Counted from the first letter of the stretch, positions 49,971-59,330 are shown. The stretch is DNA of 64,000 bases from JAHELQ01 sp965603365 (GCA_965603365.1 CBFDCR010000012.1:1-64000); one strand, 5' to 3'. The notes: generated by a model not told the origin, from the letters alone. Made by a program: numbers and translations.

Positions 49971-50765
49971 ATGGCTGTAGAAAAGAAATTCACCTATAAG
50001 TATGATTTTCGCAAATCATTGAAGGAAGATTCCAGATATCCCATCCTGAATTATTTCCGGGTGGAGCGATACTTTACCCGGCCGCTGGCGTCGTTGATCG
50101 TGAAGGCCGTGATAAATACCCCCATCACCCCCAACCAGATTACGGTTTTTTCCTTTTTCCTGGGGATTTGTGCCGGTATCTGCCTTTCCCTCGGTAAGCC
50201 CGGTTACTTTATGGCCGGCGGCATCCTGGCCCAGTTGTCCTCGATTTTTGACTGTTCCGACGGCATGCTGGCCCGGGCCAGGAATAGGTGCAGCGATTAC
50301 GGCGCCTATCTGGATCTGTTCCTGGACCGCTTTGTCGATCTTTTCCTGCTTGGTGGCGGGGCGACCGGCTATTTTGTCTATTCAAAAGATTTAACATTTT
50401 TTATTGTATCCATCTTTGGCGTGGCGCTCTACTTTTTGCAGGTCTCCCTTTATTATCTCACCAAAATCTATAAGAAGAATACAAAGTTCGGTGAAGCCGC
50501 CGAAGCCCGGGGCTTATACATTTTTTTACTCTTTGTCTTTTCGCTGGCCAATCAAATGAAGCTGTTGATTTTAATTTATTTAACGGCCACGGTCAGCAAC
50601 AACATCATCAAGATTATTAATTTAATCAGGTTGGGTATACTGAGTAAGAAGTCTGCTCTTCCTCCTTCTCAGCATGGGGATCAAACCGACCCCCGCCCAC
50701 AGGAATCCCAATATGCGCCTGAAGATCACCAGGGCCACGCCGAAATCCATGGGAATACCCAGTAA
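49971..50765 (+). CDS. CDP-alcohol phosphatidyltransferase family membrane protein
   Basis: About 264 residues from ATG 49971; an ATG at 49932 would give 13 more, and the choice is uncertain because no strong ribosome site is present. The signature DG-x2-AR-x8-G-x3-D-x3-D is exact: 'SDGMLARARNRCSDY' then 'GAYLDLFLDRF'. About six membrane segments follow. The C-terminal ~45 residues are hydrophilic and overlap the convergent UPF0104 gene by 144 bases. It transfers a phospho-alcohol from a CDP-alcohol to a lipid or other alcohol acceptor. Confidence 0.9.
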   Translation: MAVEKKFTYKYDFRKSLKEDSRYPILNYFRVERYFTRPLASLIVKAVINTPITPNQITVFSFFLGICAGICLSLGKPGYFMAGGILAQLSSIFDCSDGMLARARNRCSDYGAYLDLFLDRFVDLFLLGGGATGYFVYSKDLTFFIVSIFGVALYFLQVSLYYLTKIYKKNTKFGEAAEARGLYIFLLFVFSLANQMKLLILIYLTATVSNNIIKIINLIRLGILSKKSALPPSQHGDQTDPRPQESQYAPEDHQGHAEIHGNTQ

Positions 50766-51617
50766 AGTAAATAGGGAGAGGTAGGTGACCTCGTAGATGC
50801 CTAAGGAGGCCGGCAGCCCGGGAAGTAAATAGGCAAACGATCCCAGGGTGATCAACAGGAAACTGTCCAGGAAGGTGATGTGTCCGGCACCGATGAATAA
50901 AAAGTTCACATAAATCTCCCCTGTCCACCACAAGATCATCATGACGTATAAAATAAAGACCCCCGGAAAGGTTTTATGGTGATGGGCATAAAAATCGGAA
51001 ATATAGGCATCGGTTTCCCGGATCTTTTGCCGGTTTTTCTCCAGGAATTTGAATTTTAATTTGACTTTTTTCAATAGATCGATGAGCCAGATAAAGAGGC
51101 CTTTTTTCTGCTTTTTGAGGATAAAAGCCCCTGAAAGGACGACCACTGCCGCCAGGGAAATAAACACCAGTCTCTGGCCGCCCGACATGGGGATCTTGAT
51201 CAGGGCGATGGCCACCCCGATGACGACCAGCAAGGTGGTGGCCAGGAGTTCGATGGTTTTGTCCACCACTGCCGAAGCCAGGACTTTTTTGGGGGGAGCC
51301 GATTCCACCATTAAGACTTTAAAGGCTTCGCCGCCTATTTTGGAAGAGGGCGTCAGGGAGCCCACCGCATGGCCGGCAAGCCGGGCCCGCAGCAGATGCC
51401 ACAGCGGGATGCGGCTCTCATACCGGGCCAGGATGATCTGCCAGTTGAGGGCCCGGATCAGCCAGAATACGAGCCTCAAACAGAACAGGATCAGGAAGTT
51501 TTGCCAGGACATCTTCTGGATAATCTGCCAGATATAGCGGGGGTCCAGTTTAACCAGAATATAAATAAACAGCCCCAGCCCGATAAAGGCCAGGATTCTT
51601 ACAATTTTTTGCCGCAT
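50622..51617 (-). CDS. UPF0104/lysylphosphatidylglycerol synthase TM-domain protein
   Basis: 331 residues, about seven to eight hydrophobic segments. The family signature 'RLVFWLIRALNWQIILA' and 'AGHAVGSLTPSSKIGGEAFKVLMV' (split) (pattern 'G...s...P...GGd..r...l') is followed by 'LPASLGIYEVTYLSLFTLLG'. Members include flippase-like AglD/YbhN and MprF membrane domains. Being convergent with a CDP-alcohol phosphotransferase, it could move the lipid product; that is inference. Confidence 0.85.
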   Translation of the reverse strand: MRQKIVRILAFIGLGLFIYILVKLDPRYIWQIIQKMSWQNFLILFCLRLVFWLIRALNWQIILARYESRIPLWHLLRARLAGHAVGSLTPSSKIGGEAFKVLMVESAPPKKVLASAVVDKTIELLATTLLVVIGVAIALIKIPMSGGQRLVFISLAAVVVLSGAFILKKQKKGLFIWLIDLLKKVKLKFKFLEKNRQKIRETDAYISDFYAHHHKTFPGVFILYVMMILWWTGEIYVNFLFIGAGHITFLDSFLLITLGSFAYLLPGLPASLGIYEVTYLSLFTLLGIPMDFGVALVIFRRILGFLWAGVGLIPMLRRRKSRLLTQYTQPD

Positions 51618-51691
51618 GCGGCTCCTTCACATTTGGGAATGATATTTATACCAGATCTGAATGTTAAATTCAAATCCCCAAACTGCGGCTT

Positions 51692-52693
51692 CTATTCATC
51701 CAGATTGTGCAGGTGAAGCTCCCACTCTTCTTCGTCCATGCTTTCTATGAGTTGATAAAGTTTGCCGTTTTTGACGGCAAAGGGATAGAGATCGGCGGAA
51801 CTCATGTTTTTAAGGGGCAGTAATACCCTTTTCAAGAGTTTTCCTTTCAGATGAAATACCAGAATTTCGTAGTTTTCGTTCTCTTTTTTCCAGGTTATGG
51901 CATAGACTTTTTGGCCGTCGGCGGCGATCTCCCGCACCGCCGGGTAGCGGTCGGGAAATTTTATGGGTTTTAACATCTCGGAAAACTGTTTGATCTCGGG
52001 GTCTGTCTTTAAATAGTGGATGACCCGATTTTTGTCCTTTTCCGTGACTTTGATTCTCCGGTACTCTTTCGTTATGGCGTACAGTTTTTGGCCGTTTTCG
52101 TCGAAAACATCGATCACGAAGTCTTCTTTCACCGCGAGCAATAGCTTATCCCCGCAAATATCGGCAGACAGGGTTCTGGCAAAGGCTTTCGTACCCTTGC
52201 CCGGTTGAAATTCGACCTCCCATCTGGCTACCTCTTTTTCCTTTTTTACGGTTGCATCGTAGATGTTCATGGTGTTGTACAGGGTGCCGTCATCCACCAC
52301 GATTCCGGCCCCGATAAATTTTTTCCCCAGCACCCGAAATCTCCGGTGATTGGCAGGGGTCCTCATCTCTTTGATAAATTTCCCCTCTTTTGTCAGGTAC
52401 GAGAGCTTGCCCACGCTGTTGACGATTATGTGATCAGCCTGGATGTCGATGAGGTAAATCTTATCCTTAAATTCTGCCGGGCCTTCCCCCTCCCGGCCGA
52501 ACTGCTGGAGCAACCGGTAATCCTCCAGGGAATAGACAAAGACCGTTGTCCTGTCGGCCACATAGAGTCTATCTTCATCCACGGCCATGGCCCCGGGTTT
52601 CGTCAACTGGCTGAAGACCGCCACCCTTTTACCGAAAACCTGGGTTGAAAGTATAAAAAACAAGGCCAATAACAATAAAAGTAGTTTTTTCAT
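51692..52693 (-). CDS. Secreted six-bladed beta-propeller protein
   Basis: 333 residues from ATG 52693, chosen for AGGAGG a few bases upstream and the signal peptide 'MKKLLLLLLALFFILSTQVFG'; the frame extends to 52813 without support. 'PGAMAVDEDRLYVADRTTVF' and 'QFGREGEGPAEF' match the propeller at 42356-43405, and the C-termini are also similar ('KLYQLIESMDEEEWELHLH' against 'KVYSLIEDDKEELWQLLI'). The two are likely paralogues. No catalytic motif is seen. Confidence 0.85.
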   Translation of the reverse strand: MKKLLLLLLALFFILSTQVFGKRVAVFSQLTKPGAMAVDEDRLYVADRTTVFVYSLEDYRLLQQFGREGEGPAEFKDKIYLIDIQADHIIVNSVGKLSYLTKEGKFIKEMRTPANHRRFRVLGKKFIGAGIVVDDGTLYNTMNIYDATVKKEKEVARWEVEFQPGKGTKAFARTLSADICGDKLLLAVKEDFVIDVFDENGQKLYAITKEYRRIKVTEKDKNRVIHYLKTDPEIKQFSEMLKPIKFPDRYPAVREIAADGQKVYAITWKKENENYEILVFHLKGKLLKRVLLPLKNMSSADLYPFAVKNGKLYQLIESMDEEEWELHLHNLDE

Positions 52694-52750
52694 GTTTCCT
52701 CCTGGACTTTTTAAATGAAAGCAAAGCTTTTTTTGTATCATTGTGCTATA

Positions 52751-52779
52751 ATAATAGAACAATAATGCAAATTTGTCAA
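52751..52779 (-). promoter_or_regulatory. Sigma-70-like promoter of the beta-propeller gene
   Basis: On the minus strand TTGACA (52779-52774), a 17-bp spacer and TATTAT (52756-52751), about 60 bases before the ATG. Confidence 0.7.
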
Positions 52780-52833
52780 CCCCAAAATTTTTTTTCTTGA
52801 CTGCCCGAATCATGAACCGCGAATCAGGAAAGA

Positions 52834-53664
52834 TCAGGCCCCATCGATTCTGGTGAGTGCGTCTCTGGCGGCCATGGGCAGGCCGATGTGGCCGGGGGGG
52901 ACCTGGGGTTCCCGGGTGTTGATGCGGATTAAGGTGGCATTATTGCCGGGGATCATGCCCTGGGCAGTCATGCGTACAGTGGGCACACCGGTGCCGGCGC
53001 CGCACTCCACAATCGCCATGGGTATTCGCCGGTTTTCCCTCACCCACCGGTTTAATCCCTGCTGCTGAAGGTCGGTGTTATGGGAGATCCAGTTCCAATC
53101 GCCGAACATCAGGATGTTGGGCCTGGCCATATCGCCGCAATGGGGGCAGCGGGGTAGGGGGGCCTGGGCCTGCATGGTCTCTTCATCTACCCTTACCCCA
53201 ATATCTCCTGCCTCCCAGATGGCCTCGCCGCAGGGAGCCGAGCACTGCAGGTGGTGGATGGAGCCGTGACACTCCACCAGCCGGTCTTTGGCGAAACCGG
53301 CCTGCTGGAACTGGCCGTCCACGTTGGAGGTAAAGACAAAGTAACCGCCCGGTTTTTCCTCTCCCCATTTCAGCAGGATGTCGAATCCCTTATGAGGCGT
53401 GGTGCTGCGGTACAAATTCAAACGGTGACCGTAAAAACCCCAGGCTAAGTTTGGCTCCTGTTCAAACCAGTGGGGATTGGCCATGTCGATGAAACTGTAG
53501 CCCAACCTGGCAAAGGGTGGATAGGCCTTCCAGAAGCCCTGGTTGCCCCGGAAATCCGGCAGTCCCGAATCCACCCCCATGCCGGCCCCGGCACAGATAA
53601 ACAGCGCCTCCGCCTCCCGGATACACCCTGCCGCCTGCCTGATCGATGTCTCTAAGTGTCCCAT
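52834..53664 (-). CDS. Sir2-family NAD-dependent deacylase
   Basis: 276 residues from ATG 53664; the frame continues upstream to 53736 through a hydrophobic stretch that I judge non-coding. Sirtuin motifs: 'GAGMGVDSGLPDFRG', 'TSNVDGQFQQAG' and 'ECHGSIHHLQC' (catalytic His), with a zinc site formed by 'QCSAPC' and 'CPHCG'. 'VECGAGTGVPTVRM' replaces the usual 'GTSL.V.P'. It removes acyl groups from lysines using NAD+. It is isolated between two promoters. Confidence 0.9.
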   Translation of the reverse strand: MGHLETSIRQAAGCIREAEALFICAGAGMGVDSGLPDFRGNQGFWKAYPPFARLGYSFIDMANPHWFEQEPNLAWGFYGHRLNLYRSTTPHKGFDILLKWGEEKPGGYFVFTSNVDGQFQQAGFAKDRLVECHGSIHHLQCSAPCGEAIWEAGDIGVRVDEETMQAQAPLPRCPHCGDMARPNILMFGDWNWISHNTDLQQQGLNRWVRENRRIPMAIVECGAGTGVPTVRMTAQGMIPGNNATLIRINTREPQVPPGHIGLPMAARDALTRIDGA

Positions 53665-53806
53665 GTCCAGACCATTTATAACAAAAAAAACCGGAGAAAT
53701 CAACAAAAGGCAAAACAGCCAACAACCAATAGCCAATTAATCATTGAATGTTGTTTGGCATAAGATGGAGAGTTTGCTATAATTATCTTTTTTTGATGGA
53801 GGATCA

Positions 53807-55222
53807 ATGGAGAAGCATGAAATATTTCAACTGAAGATTACGCTGGTCTATACGGATCCGCCTATATGGCGGCGCTTCCTGGTGGAGAACAATATTACCT
53901 TTGCTTCCTTGCATAGGGTGATTCAAGATGTCATGGGCTGGGAATTCGATCATGCCTGGGAGTTTGAGATGAAAAAGCAGCGCATTCAGATGCCGGGAAG
54001 GAGTGAATCCATTTTCGGTGATTTTGAAAGTGAATGTGCCGATGAGGTGGAGCTCCGGGATAAATTGGTGCGGGTGGGACAAAAATTTAAGTATACTTAC
54101 GATTTCGGCGACGACTGGAAGCATGAGATCCTGTTTGAAAAGCGTTTGCCTGTGGAGGAGGGCCAATACTACCCCGTCTGCCTGGAGGGGGAGAGGGCCT
54201 GTCCACCGGAAGATTGCGGCGGTATCTGGGGCTTTTATGAAAAACTAAGGGTCATCCAGTCTTCCCCCCAAGATGATGATGACTGGGCCCGGGAGTGGAT
54301 GGGGGGTTTTGATCCCGACGCCTTCGACATAGATGAAGTAAACAAGGCCCTCAGGAGCGGCCGCAGCCTGGGGGGGCACGATGAAGAGGTGGTGGAAAAT
54401 TTTCTCGAGTTTGCCGGTGAGCCTTTTACATTGGAGAAGCTCTTCGAGGAGGCCGGCATCGATCCCACAGGGGAACATGCCGCCAGCGTACGGACTGACA
54501 TCTGGGGAGATGATGAACTCGTCCTGGATCAGGATAAGGCATATCCCTCGAGCTACGTCTTGAAGAACGCTTCGATTTTGATCCGGCCCGACGCATTTGA
54601 GATCGAACAGGGAATACTGATTCCCGGACAGCGCCTGTTTCCCTTTTATTATGAGGATGAATATGTTGAAGGCTTTGAGTTGCAGTATAAATACGAGTCC
54701 CTGGCAGTAAAAGGGATATCCCTTGAACAGGGAGATGTGGATCGCTATTTCGGTTTAATGGCAGATGAGGGCATTCCCCTGGCCGATTTGGACGACTACC
54801 CTGAGGAGGAGGGAGAAGGAGAGGCGGTGCGGCTAATGGTCTGGGATTTAAGCCCCCTGTATCGCACCTGTCAGTTTGAACCGGGCCAGGCTGTCCTGGT
54901 AAAGCCCCTCGATATTGGTACCCGCGAGTTTGAGGTCAAATACTTCTCTCCCCAGAAACTGGAAAAGAAGTGGCCCCGAATCGAGCAGGCGGGGGCACAA
55001 TTTTTAGAGATTCTAAAAGAAGTGCTGCAGCGAGATATCCCCTTTACCTCCATTACCCACCAGATGCTCTATGCCTATTACGAGTTCGGCAAAAAGCACG
55101 GTTGGGAACTCCCCTTGCCGGACCTCGACGCCCTCCTGAAACAGGCCCCCCACATCACCGCCTTCACCCCGGAAACCGGCCCCAAACGCCTCAGCCTCAC
55201 CACCGACCCACATTCCACCTGA
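53807..55222 (+). CDS. pRiA4b ORF-3-like protein with extra C-terminal region
   Basis: 471 residues. Residues 5-180 are the plasmid pRiA4b ORF-3 domain: 'LKITLVYTDPPIWRRFLVEN', 'HRVIQDVMGWEFDHAWEFE', 'YTYDFGDDWKHEI', 'CLEGERACPPEDCGG'. The remaining 290 residues hold acidic repeats and a second alpha/beta region ('LMVWDLSPLYRTCQFEPGQA') that I do not recognise. The family's function is unknown. GGAGGATCA precedes the ATG. Confidence 0.8.
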   Translation: MEKHEIFQLKITLVYTDPPIWRRFLVENNITFASLHRVIQDVMGWEFDHAWEFEMKKQRIQMPGRSESIFGDFESECADEVELRDKLVRVGQKFKYTYDFGDDWKHEILFEKRLPVEEGQYYPVCLEGERACPPEDCGGIWGFYEKLRVIQSSPQDDDDWAREWMGGFDPDAFDIDEVNKALRSGRSLGGHDEEVVENFLEFAGEPFTLEKLFEEAGIDPTGEHAASVRTDIWGDDELVLDQDKAYPSSYVLKNASILIRPDAFEIEQGILIPGQRLFPFYYEDEYVEGFELQYKYESLAVKGISLEQGDVDRYFGLMADEGIPLADLDDYPEEEGEGEAVRLMVWDLSPLYRTCQFEPGQAVLVKPLDIGTREFEVKYFSPQKLEKKWPRIEQAGAQFLEILKEVLQRDIPFTSITHQMLYAYYEFGKKHGWELPLPDLDALLKQAPHITAFTPETGPKRLSLTTDPHST

Positions 55223-55461
55223 CCCTTCCATTTTCCCCATAATGATAAAAAAACAGTCGATAACGGGCACTATTCATTCATTCAGGCTTCAACCAGGCCA
55301 TTAAAGAATAAAAGATGTGGATAAAGATATTGCCAAAATGGGCGGAAAGTGTTAAATATATAGACGTTATGAGAAACGATGTGGGAACTTTCGCTCGATT
55401 TATACGTTTTGTTAAATATGAGGATTAAACTATAAAAAAAATCGAAATCAGGAGTGTAGGT

Positions 55462-56628
55462 ATGACAGGATTGAGAAAGTTTATCGGTTTTTTGATTCTC
55501 CTGTTGATGGGGATTCCGATACTGTTCGGTATCATCTGGGCGGTCGGCCTGACCAAGGCAGCCGTTTCGCCCGAGATGGTGTCGGAACTGCCCCGGGAGA
55601 TTATCGAGGGGGTACCGGCTTATATGGATGAGTTTATTGCCGCCGCCCAGAAGGAAGACGTGTATATGGACGACAATGAGCGGGCCTGGCTCAATGCCCT
55701 GGCAGAGGCCGATATATCCATACGGGATTTGATGCAGGATACCGGCATTTCCGGCTGGCTGGAAGGGGAGTTGGCCGACTCTCTGGAAGCCCTGGGGGCC
55801 GTGCTGCGGGGAGAACGGCGGCCGGACCCGGTGGTGCTGGACTTCCGTCCCTTAAAGAAGGCGCTGCAGCATGAGGCCATCGATAAGTATTTGCTGAAGG
55901 TGCTGGAGAAGCTGCCCCCCTGTTCCGAAGACCAACTGGAGGAGTGGAGGGATGCGGCCCTGCACCCCGGTTTTGTGGATATCGAAGATCTGCCGGCCTG
56001 CCGACCGGCTGGAGGTGTGGTGGCCGAATACCTGAAGGTGGCCAAGGCCGAGATGGTATGGGATATGCCGGACGAGGTGGAACTGTTTGAAGGGATTCAC
56101 CGCTTTCCCCGGGGCCTGAACATCGCCCAATCCGCGGTCTCCCTCTCCCTGGTTCTCTTCTTGATACCCGCGGCCTTCATTTTCCTGGGCGCCCTGGTGG
56201 CCGCCACTTCTAAGGCCAGTTTCTTCCGCTGGAGCGGTGTCTCTACTTTAGTAGGCGGCCTGTCTGCCCTGGGCCTGGCCTATTTTGCCAAAAATATCGT
56301 GCCCTGGGCCATCCATATGTCCTCCTACCACTATTCGGAGTGGACCCGGTTGGAGGAACTGGCGGTGGAAAAACTGGGCGGATTGGGCATCGTATTGACC
56401 GATTACCTGTTCTCGCCGGTGATATCCGTGGCCGGTGTCGTCTGTGTGATCGGCGTGATCCTCTTTGCCCTCTCCTTTGCCTTCACCACCGCGGCCCCCG
56501 CTGAACCCAGACCCCAGACCCAGCCCCAACCTCAGCCCACACCGGGCGGCGAACCGATCCCGTCGACACCATCGGAACCCCAGGCAGCAGAGGAATCCCC
56601 AAAACCGGAGGCGCCAAAAGAGTCGTAG
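55462..56628 (+). CDS. Hypothetical membrane protein with Pro-rich tail
   Basis: 388 residues; no named family. One N-terminal membrane helix (residues 9-29), a long extracytoplasmic helical region (about 35-215), then three further helices (about 225-350: 'LSLVLFLIPAAFIFLGALVA', 'VISVAGVVCVIGVILFALSF'). A Pro/Gln/Glu-rich low-complexity tail of about 40 residues ends it. CAGGAG lies upstream of the ATG. The 239 bases before it (55223-55461) contain nothing I can assign. Confidence 0.7.
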   Translation: MTGLRKFIGFLILLLMGIPILFGIIWAVGLTKAAVSPEMVSELPREIIEGVPAYMDEFIAAAQKEDVYMDDNERAWLNALAEADISIRDLMQDTGISGWLEGELADSLEALGAVLRGERRPDPVVLDFRPLKKALQHEAIDKYLLKVLEKLPPCSEDQLEEWRDAALHPGFVDIEDLPACRPAGGVVAEYLKVAKAEMVWDMPDEVELFEGIHRFPRGLNIAQSAVSLSLVLFLIPAAFIFLGALVAATSKASFFRWSGVSTLVGGLSALGLAYFAKNIVPWAIHMSSYHYSEWTRLEELAVEKLGGLGIVLTDYLFSPVISVAGVVCVIGVILFALSFAFTTAAPAEPRPQTQPQPQPTPGGEPIPSTPSEPQAAEESPKPEAPKES

Positions 56629-56760
56629 ACATTTTGCAGGTGACTGGCTGTGAAAAAAGTGTAAAAAGTTTAAAATTGGGTTGACTTTCTGTCGGTGCAT
56701 CTATAAAATAGGGACGGAGTTTATGTATTTGAAATTACAATTATATATGGGAGGCTTTAA

Positions 56761-57117
56761 ATGAAATTTTTAACCACGACCCTTGCCAGGATTTTGTTTG
56801 CCCTGCCTTTTGGTGTATTTGGTGTCTTGCATTTTATCAATGCCGGGATGATGCAGGGAATCGTTCCTTCTTTCATGCCGTTTAAGGCATTCTGGGTGTA
56901 TCTAACCGGTGTGGCTTTAATCCTGGCCTGTATCAGTATCCTCACCAAGGTTCAGATCAAATTGGCTTCACTGCTGCTCGCCTTAATGCTCCTTATATTT
57001 GTATTGACCATTCATCTTCCCGCTGCCATAAAGGGCATGTCATTGGTCAACCTGTTGAAAGATATCAGTCTGGCTGCTGCTGCCCTCCTGGTGGCCGGGG
57101 GCTGCGGTAAAGATTAA
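56761..57117 (+). CDS. DoxX-like small membrane protein
   Basis: 118 residues, four membrane helices, with 'ARILFALPFGVFGVLHFINAG' near the N-terminus, the usual DoxX/DUF-type start, and 'PAAIKGMSLVNLLKDISLAA' near the end. TTGACT/TATAAA promoter-like boxes and GGGAGG precede it. Members of this fold are linked to thiosulfate:quinone oxidoreductase or redox stress, but small homologues are generally uncharacterised. Confidence 0.75.
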   Translation: MKFLTTTLARILFALPFGVFGVLHFINAGMMQGIVPSFMPFKAFWVYLTGVALILACISILTKVQIKLASLLLALMLLIFVLTIHLPAAIKGMSLVNLLKDISLAAAALLVAGGCGKD

Positions 57118-57740
57118 TTTTTCTTATTTTTAATTTTTCTGAAATTGCGCTTTATAAGAGCGAGAATCCAGGCATATTTTTCCTGAAGTTGTTTGAGTCG
57201 TTCCAGGTTCTGATCGTTCATCGCAGTGTTCGGCTTTTGGCCGGCTTTCCGGGCAAAATCCAGCACCCCGTCGGCTTCGCTGTCGCCCAACAGGTAGGTT
57301 TCGCCGGAGGGAAACTTCAATCTCATATCGATCACGTCAACAGGCACCCCCTGCATCAACCGTTCGATCCGCTCATCCCGGTCCCTGGCATCCCGGGCCG
57401 TGCCGTACGTTACGGTGGCCCAATAACCTTTTTCATTTAAATCCAGTACATAGGAATCGTAAAACCAATCGGGGCTCCAGGAAGAGATACTGCCGCTTTT
57501 GCCGCCGGTTCGCTTTTGATATTCCCGGTATAAAATGTGTTGTTGGCTCTGGCGGCCGTAGTGTTCGATCACCGCCAATGCCTGGTACATGGTGGCGTCG
57601 GCCGGCAGGTTGAGTTTCGGCGGTTGAATCAAGGGGCCGGTGGTTAGGGGTTCGGTTTTTTTTGGTCCGGCAGCCGAGCAGCCGAACCAGACTGCTATAA
57701 ATAGGACCGCCAATGCTCTGACAATTTTTTTTACTTTCAT
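57114..57740 (-). CDS. Hypothetical lipoprotein
   Basis: 208 residues. The signal with lipobox 'VLFIAVWFGCSAAG' puts the lipidated Cys near residue 21. The rest is soluble with 'WSPDWFYDSYVLDLNEKGYW' and 'MRLKFPSGETYLLGDSEADG'. The family is not recognised. It overlaps the upstream membrane protein by 4 bases and the DoxX-like gene's end by 4 bases. Confidence 0.65.
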   Translation of the reverse strand: MKVKKIVRALAVLFIAVWFGCSAAGPKKTEPLTTGPLIQPPKLNLPADATMYQALAVIEHYGRQSQQHILYREYQKRTGGKSGSISSWSPDWFYDSYVLDLNEKGYWATVTYGTARDARDRDERIERLMQGVPVDVIDMRLKFPSGETYLLGDSEADGVLDFARKAGQKPNTAMNDQNLERLKQLQEKYAWILALIKRNFRKIKNKKN

Positions 57741-58189
57741 GTATTTCTATCCCGTTCCATTTTTTTGGCTCTTGACAGTTCGTTGGTGGCCCCGGCAATG
57801 AGCAGCACCAGTGAGGCGGCCAGGGTCAACAATATCCCGATTCGGCACTGATGAAGGATATAGCGGCAGCGAAAAAACAGGACGATGATGAGAATGACCG
57901 GTACACTGCCGACTAACATGGCAGCCGGGCCGGTGGATTTATTGAATAGGGAGAGAATAATGATGACAGCCGCGCCGATGGGGATCAGGTAGACCAACAG
58001 GGTGATCATACCGGCAATGGATTGGAAGACATTGATAAAGTGCAGCAGCCTGGCCATATTGTAACCCGCTACCGTTAAGACCGGGTTGGCAAACCAGGGT
58101 AAAAAAAAGGCGGCGATTAATACAATGGCGGAAACGCCCACCGGCTTTTTGACCACTCTGAGAAAATGGTTTGATTGATCTGTCGACAT
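57737..58189 (-). CDS. Hypothetical four-helix membrane protein
   Basis: 150 residues, four hydrophobic segments ('VSAIVLIAAFFLPWFANPVL', 'SIAGMITLLVYLIPIGAAVI', 'AAMLVGSVPVILIIVLFF', 'IGILLTLAASLVLLIAGATN'). No conserved catalytic motif is seen. It is coupled by a 4-base overlap to the lipoprotein gene downstream, so the two may act together at the envelope. Confidence 0.6.
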   Translation of the reverse strand: MSTDQSNHFLRVVKKPVGVSAIVLIAAFFLPWFANPVLTVAGYNMARLLHFINVFQSIAGMITLLVYLIPIGAAVIIILSLFNKSTGPAAMLVGSVPVILIIVLFFRCRYILHQCRIGILLTLAASLVLLIAGATNELSRAKKMERDRNT

Positions 58190-58315
58190 TTTGTATTTCT
58201 TTAGGCTACCTTATATCATTTTTCCCCCATAAAATCAACCGACCACATTGATTCTATCGGCTGCTTGTGGTATAAAATAGAGGTAAAATATTAAGAGTCA
58301 AGATGGGCTGGCAAA

Positions 58316-58630
58316 ATGGACAGTAGAAAGACAAAAAGGGTTAAGGAAAATAAGGAGATTACGCTGATCGATGACAACCGTCATTTCCCTGCCGTGCTCA
58401 CCAGCATCTCTAAAAATGGCATGTCGGTAAGATGCAGCCGTGTCTTCCCCACATACAAGGAGATCGGGATTTCATTCAACATTGGCAACCAGCAGATTGA
58501 AATAAGGGGCTGTGTTCGCTGGGTGAACGAGCATGTGGGCAGATCGAAAGAAAAATTGAAAGAGATAGGGATTCTGGTCAAGGATCCGCCGGCAGAATTT
58601 TTAAATTATGTAAATGCGATTTCTAAGTGA
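58316..58630 (+). CDS. PilZ domain protein
   Basis: 104 residues. The PilZ features are an N-terminal R-x3-R ('SRKTKRVK') and 'TSISKNGMSVRC', where the usual [D/N]-x-S-x2-G appears as S-x-S-x2-G, followed by 'GCVRWVNEHVG'. PilZ domains bind cyclic di-GMP; the changed first position may weaken binding. It overlaps the convergent AlkD-like gene by 8 bases. Confidence 0.75.
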   Translation: MDSRKTKRVKENKEITLIDDNRHFPAVLTSISKNGMSVRCSRVFPTYKEIGISFNIGNQQIEIRGCVRWVNEHVGRSKEKLKEIGILVKDPPAEFLNYVNAISK

Positions 58631-59330
58631 AGGAACGGGTTAGATAGGTTTTTCTCTTTTCTTCGGGAAATTTCTCTATGGCGTAGCGCAGCATGGTGCG
58701 GGGCATGGTCTGATAATGTTTCTTTAAGAATGACTCTTCCGATTCCAGATCTCTATTGCCGATCTCCCGCAGCATCCAGCCGACGGCCTTGTGAATCAGT
58801 TCTTGGGGGTCATGGACCAGCATTTCTATGATTTGCAGGGCGGTGGCGAATCGACCGGACTTGATGGCGCCGAAGGTGGACAGGATGGCGATCCGCCGTT
58901 CCCACAAATTTTCCGATCGGGCCAGTCGAAACAGGATATCCTTGTCTCTCCCCTTCAAGAAATCCCCCACAATATGTTCGGCCGAGGCATCTACCAGGTC
59001 CCAGTTGTTGATTTTGTGGGTGTTTTTTAAATAGATGTCGAAGATTTTACCTTTGCAGTCGGCATCCCCTTTTTTGTAAATGAGGATCAAGATAAAGAGG
59101 GCCAGGTGCCGTTCTTCGTGGAATTCCGATTGTAACAACGTCTCTGCCTCTTCGATGCTCAAGGTCTTAAATTCTCTGGCCATTTGGCGCAGCACCGGTA
59201 CCCGGATGCCTAAGAAGCGGTCCCCTTCGCCGTATTCACCGGGCCCGGTTTTAAAAAATCGCCGGGCCAAGAGGGCATCCTCCGGGTTGGCCGCTGCCTT
59301 CAGTTTTTCCCGTAATAATTTTAAACTCAT
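58623..59330 (-). CDS. DNA alkylation repair (AlkD-like HEAT-repeat) protein
   Basis: 235 residues from ATG 59330 with GAGGA upstream; the frame runs to 59420 without support. 'FFKTGPGEYGEGDRFLGIRV' (pattern R-F-F-K-t-g-p-G-e-Y-g-e-G-D-x-F-l-G-[IV]) is the signature of AlkD-type glycosylases, followed by HEAT-like helices and 'INNWDLVDASAEHIVGDFL'. The family excises bulky or cationic alkylated bases. It is probably monocistronic. Confidence 0.92.
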   Translation of the reverse strand: MSLKLLREKLKAAANPEDALLARRFFKTGPGEYGEGDRFLGIRVPVLRQMAREFKTLSIEEAETLLQSEFHEERHLALFILILIYKKGDADCKGKIFDIYLKNTHKINNWDLVDASAEHIVGDFLKGRDKDILFRLARSENLWERRIAILSTFGAIKSGRFATALQIIEMLVHDPQELIHKAVGWMLREIGNRDLESEESFLKKHYQTMPRTMLRYAIEKFPEEKRKTYLTRSFT

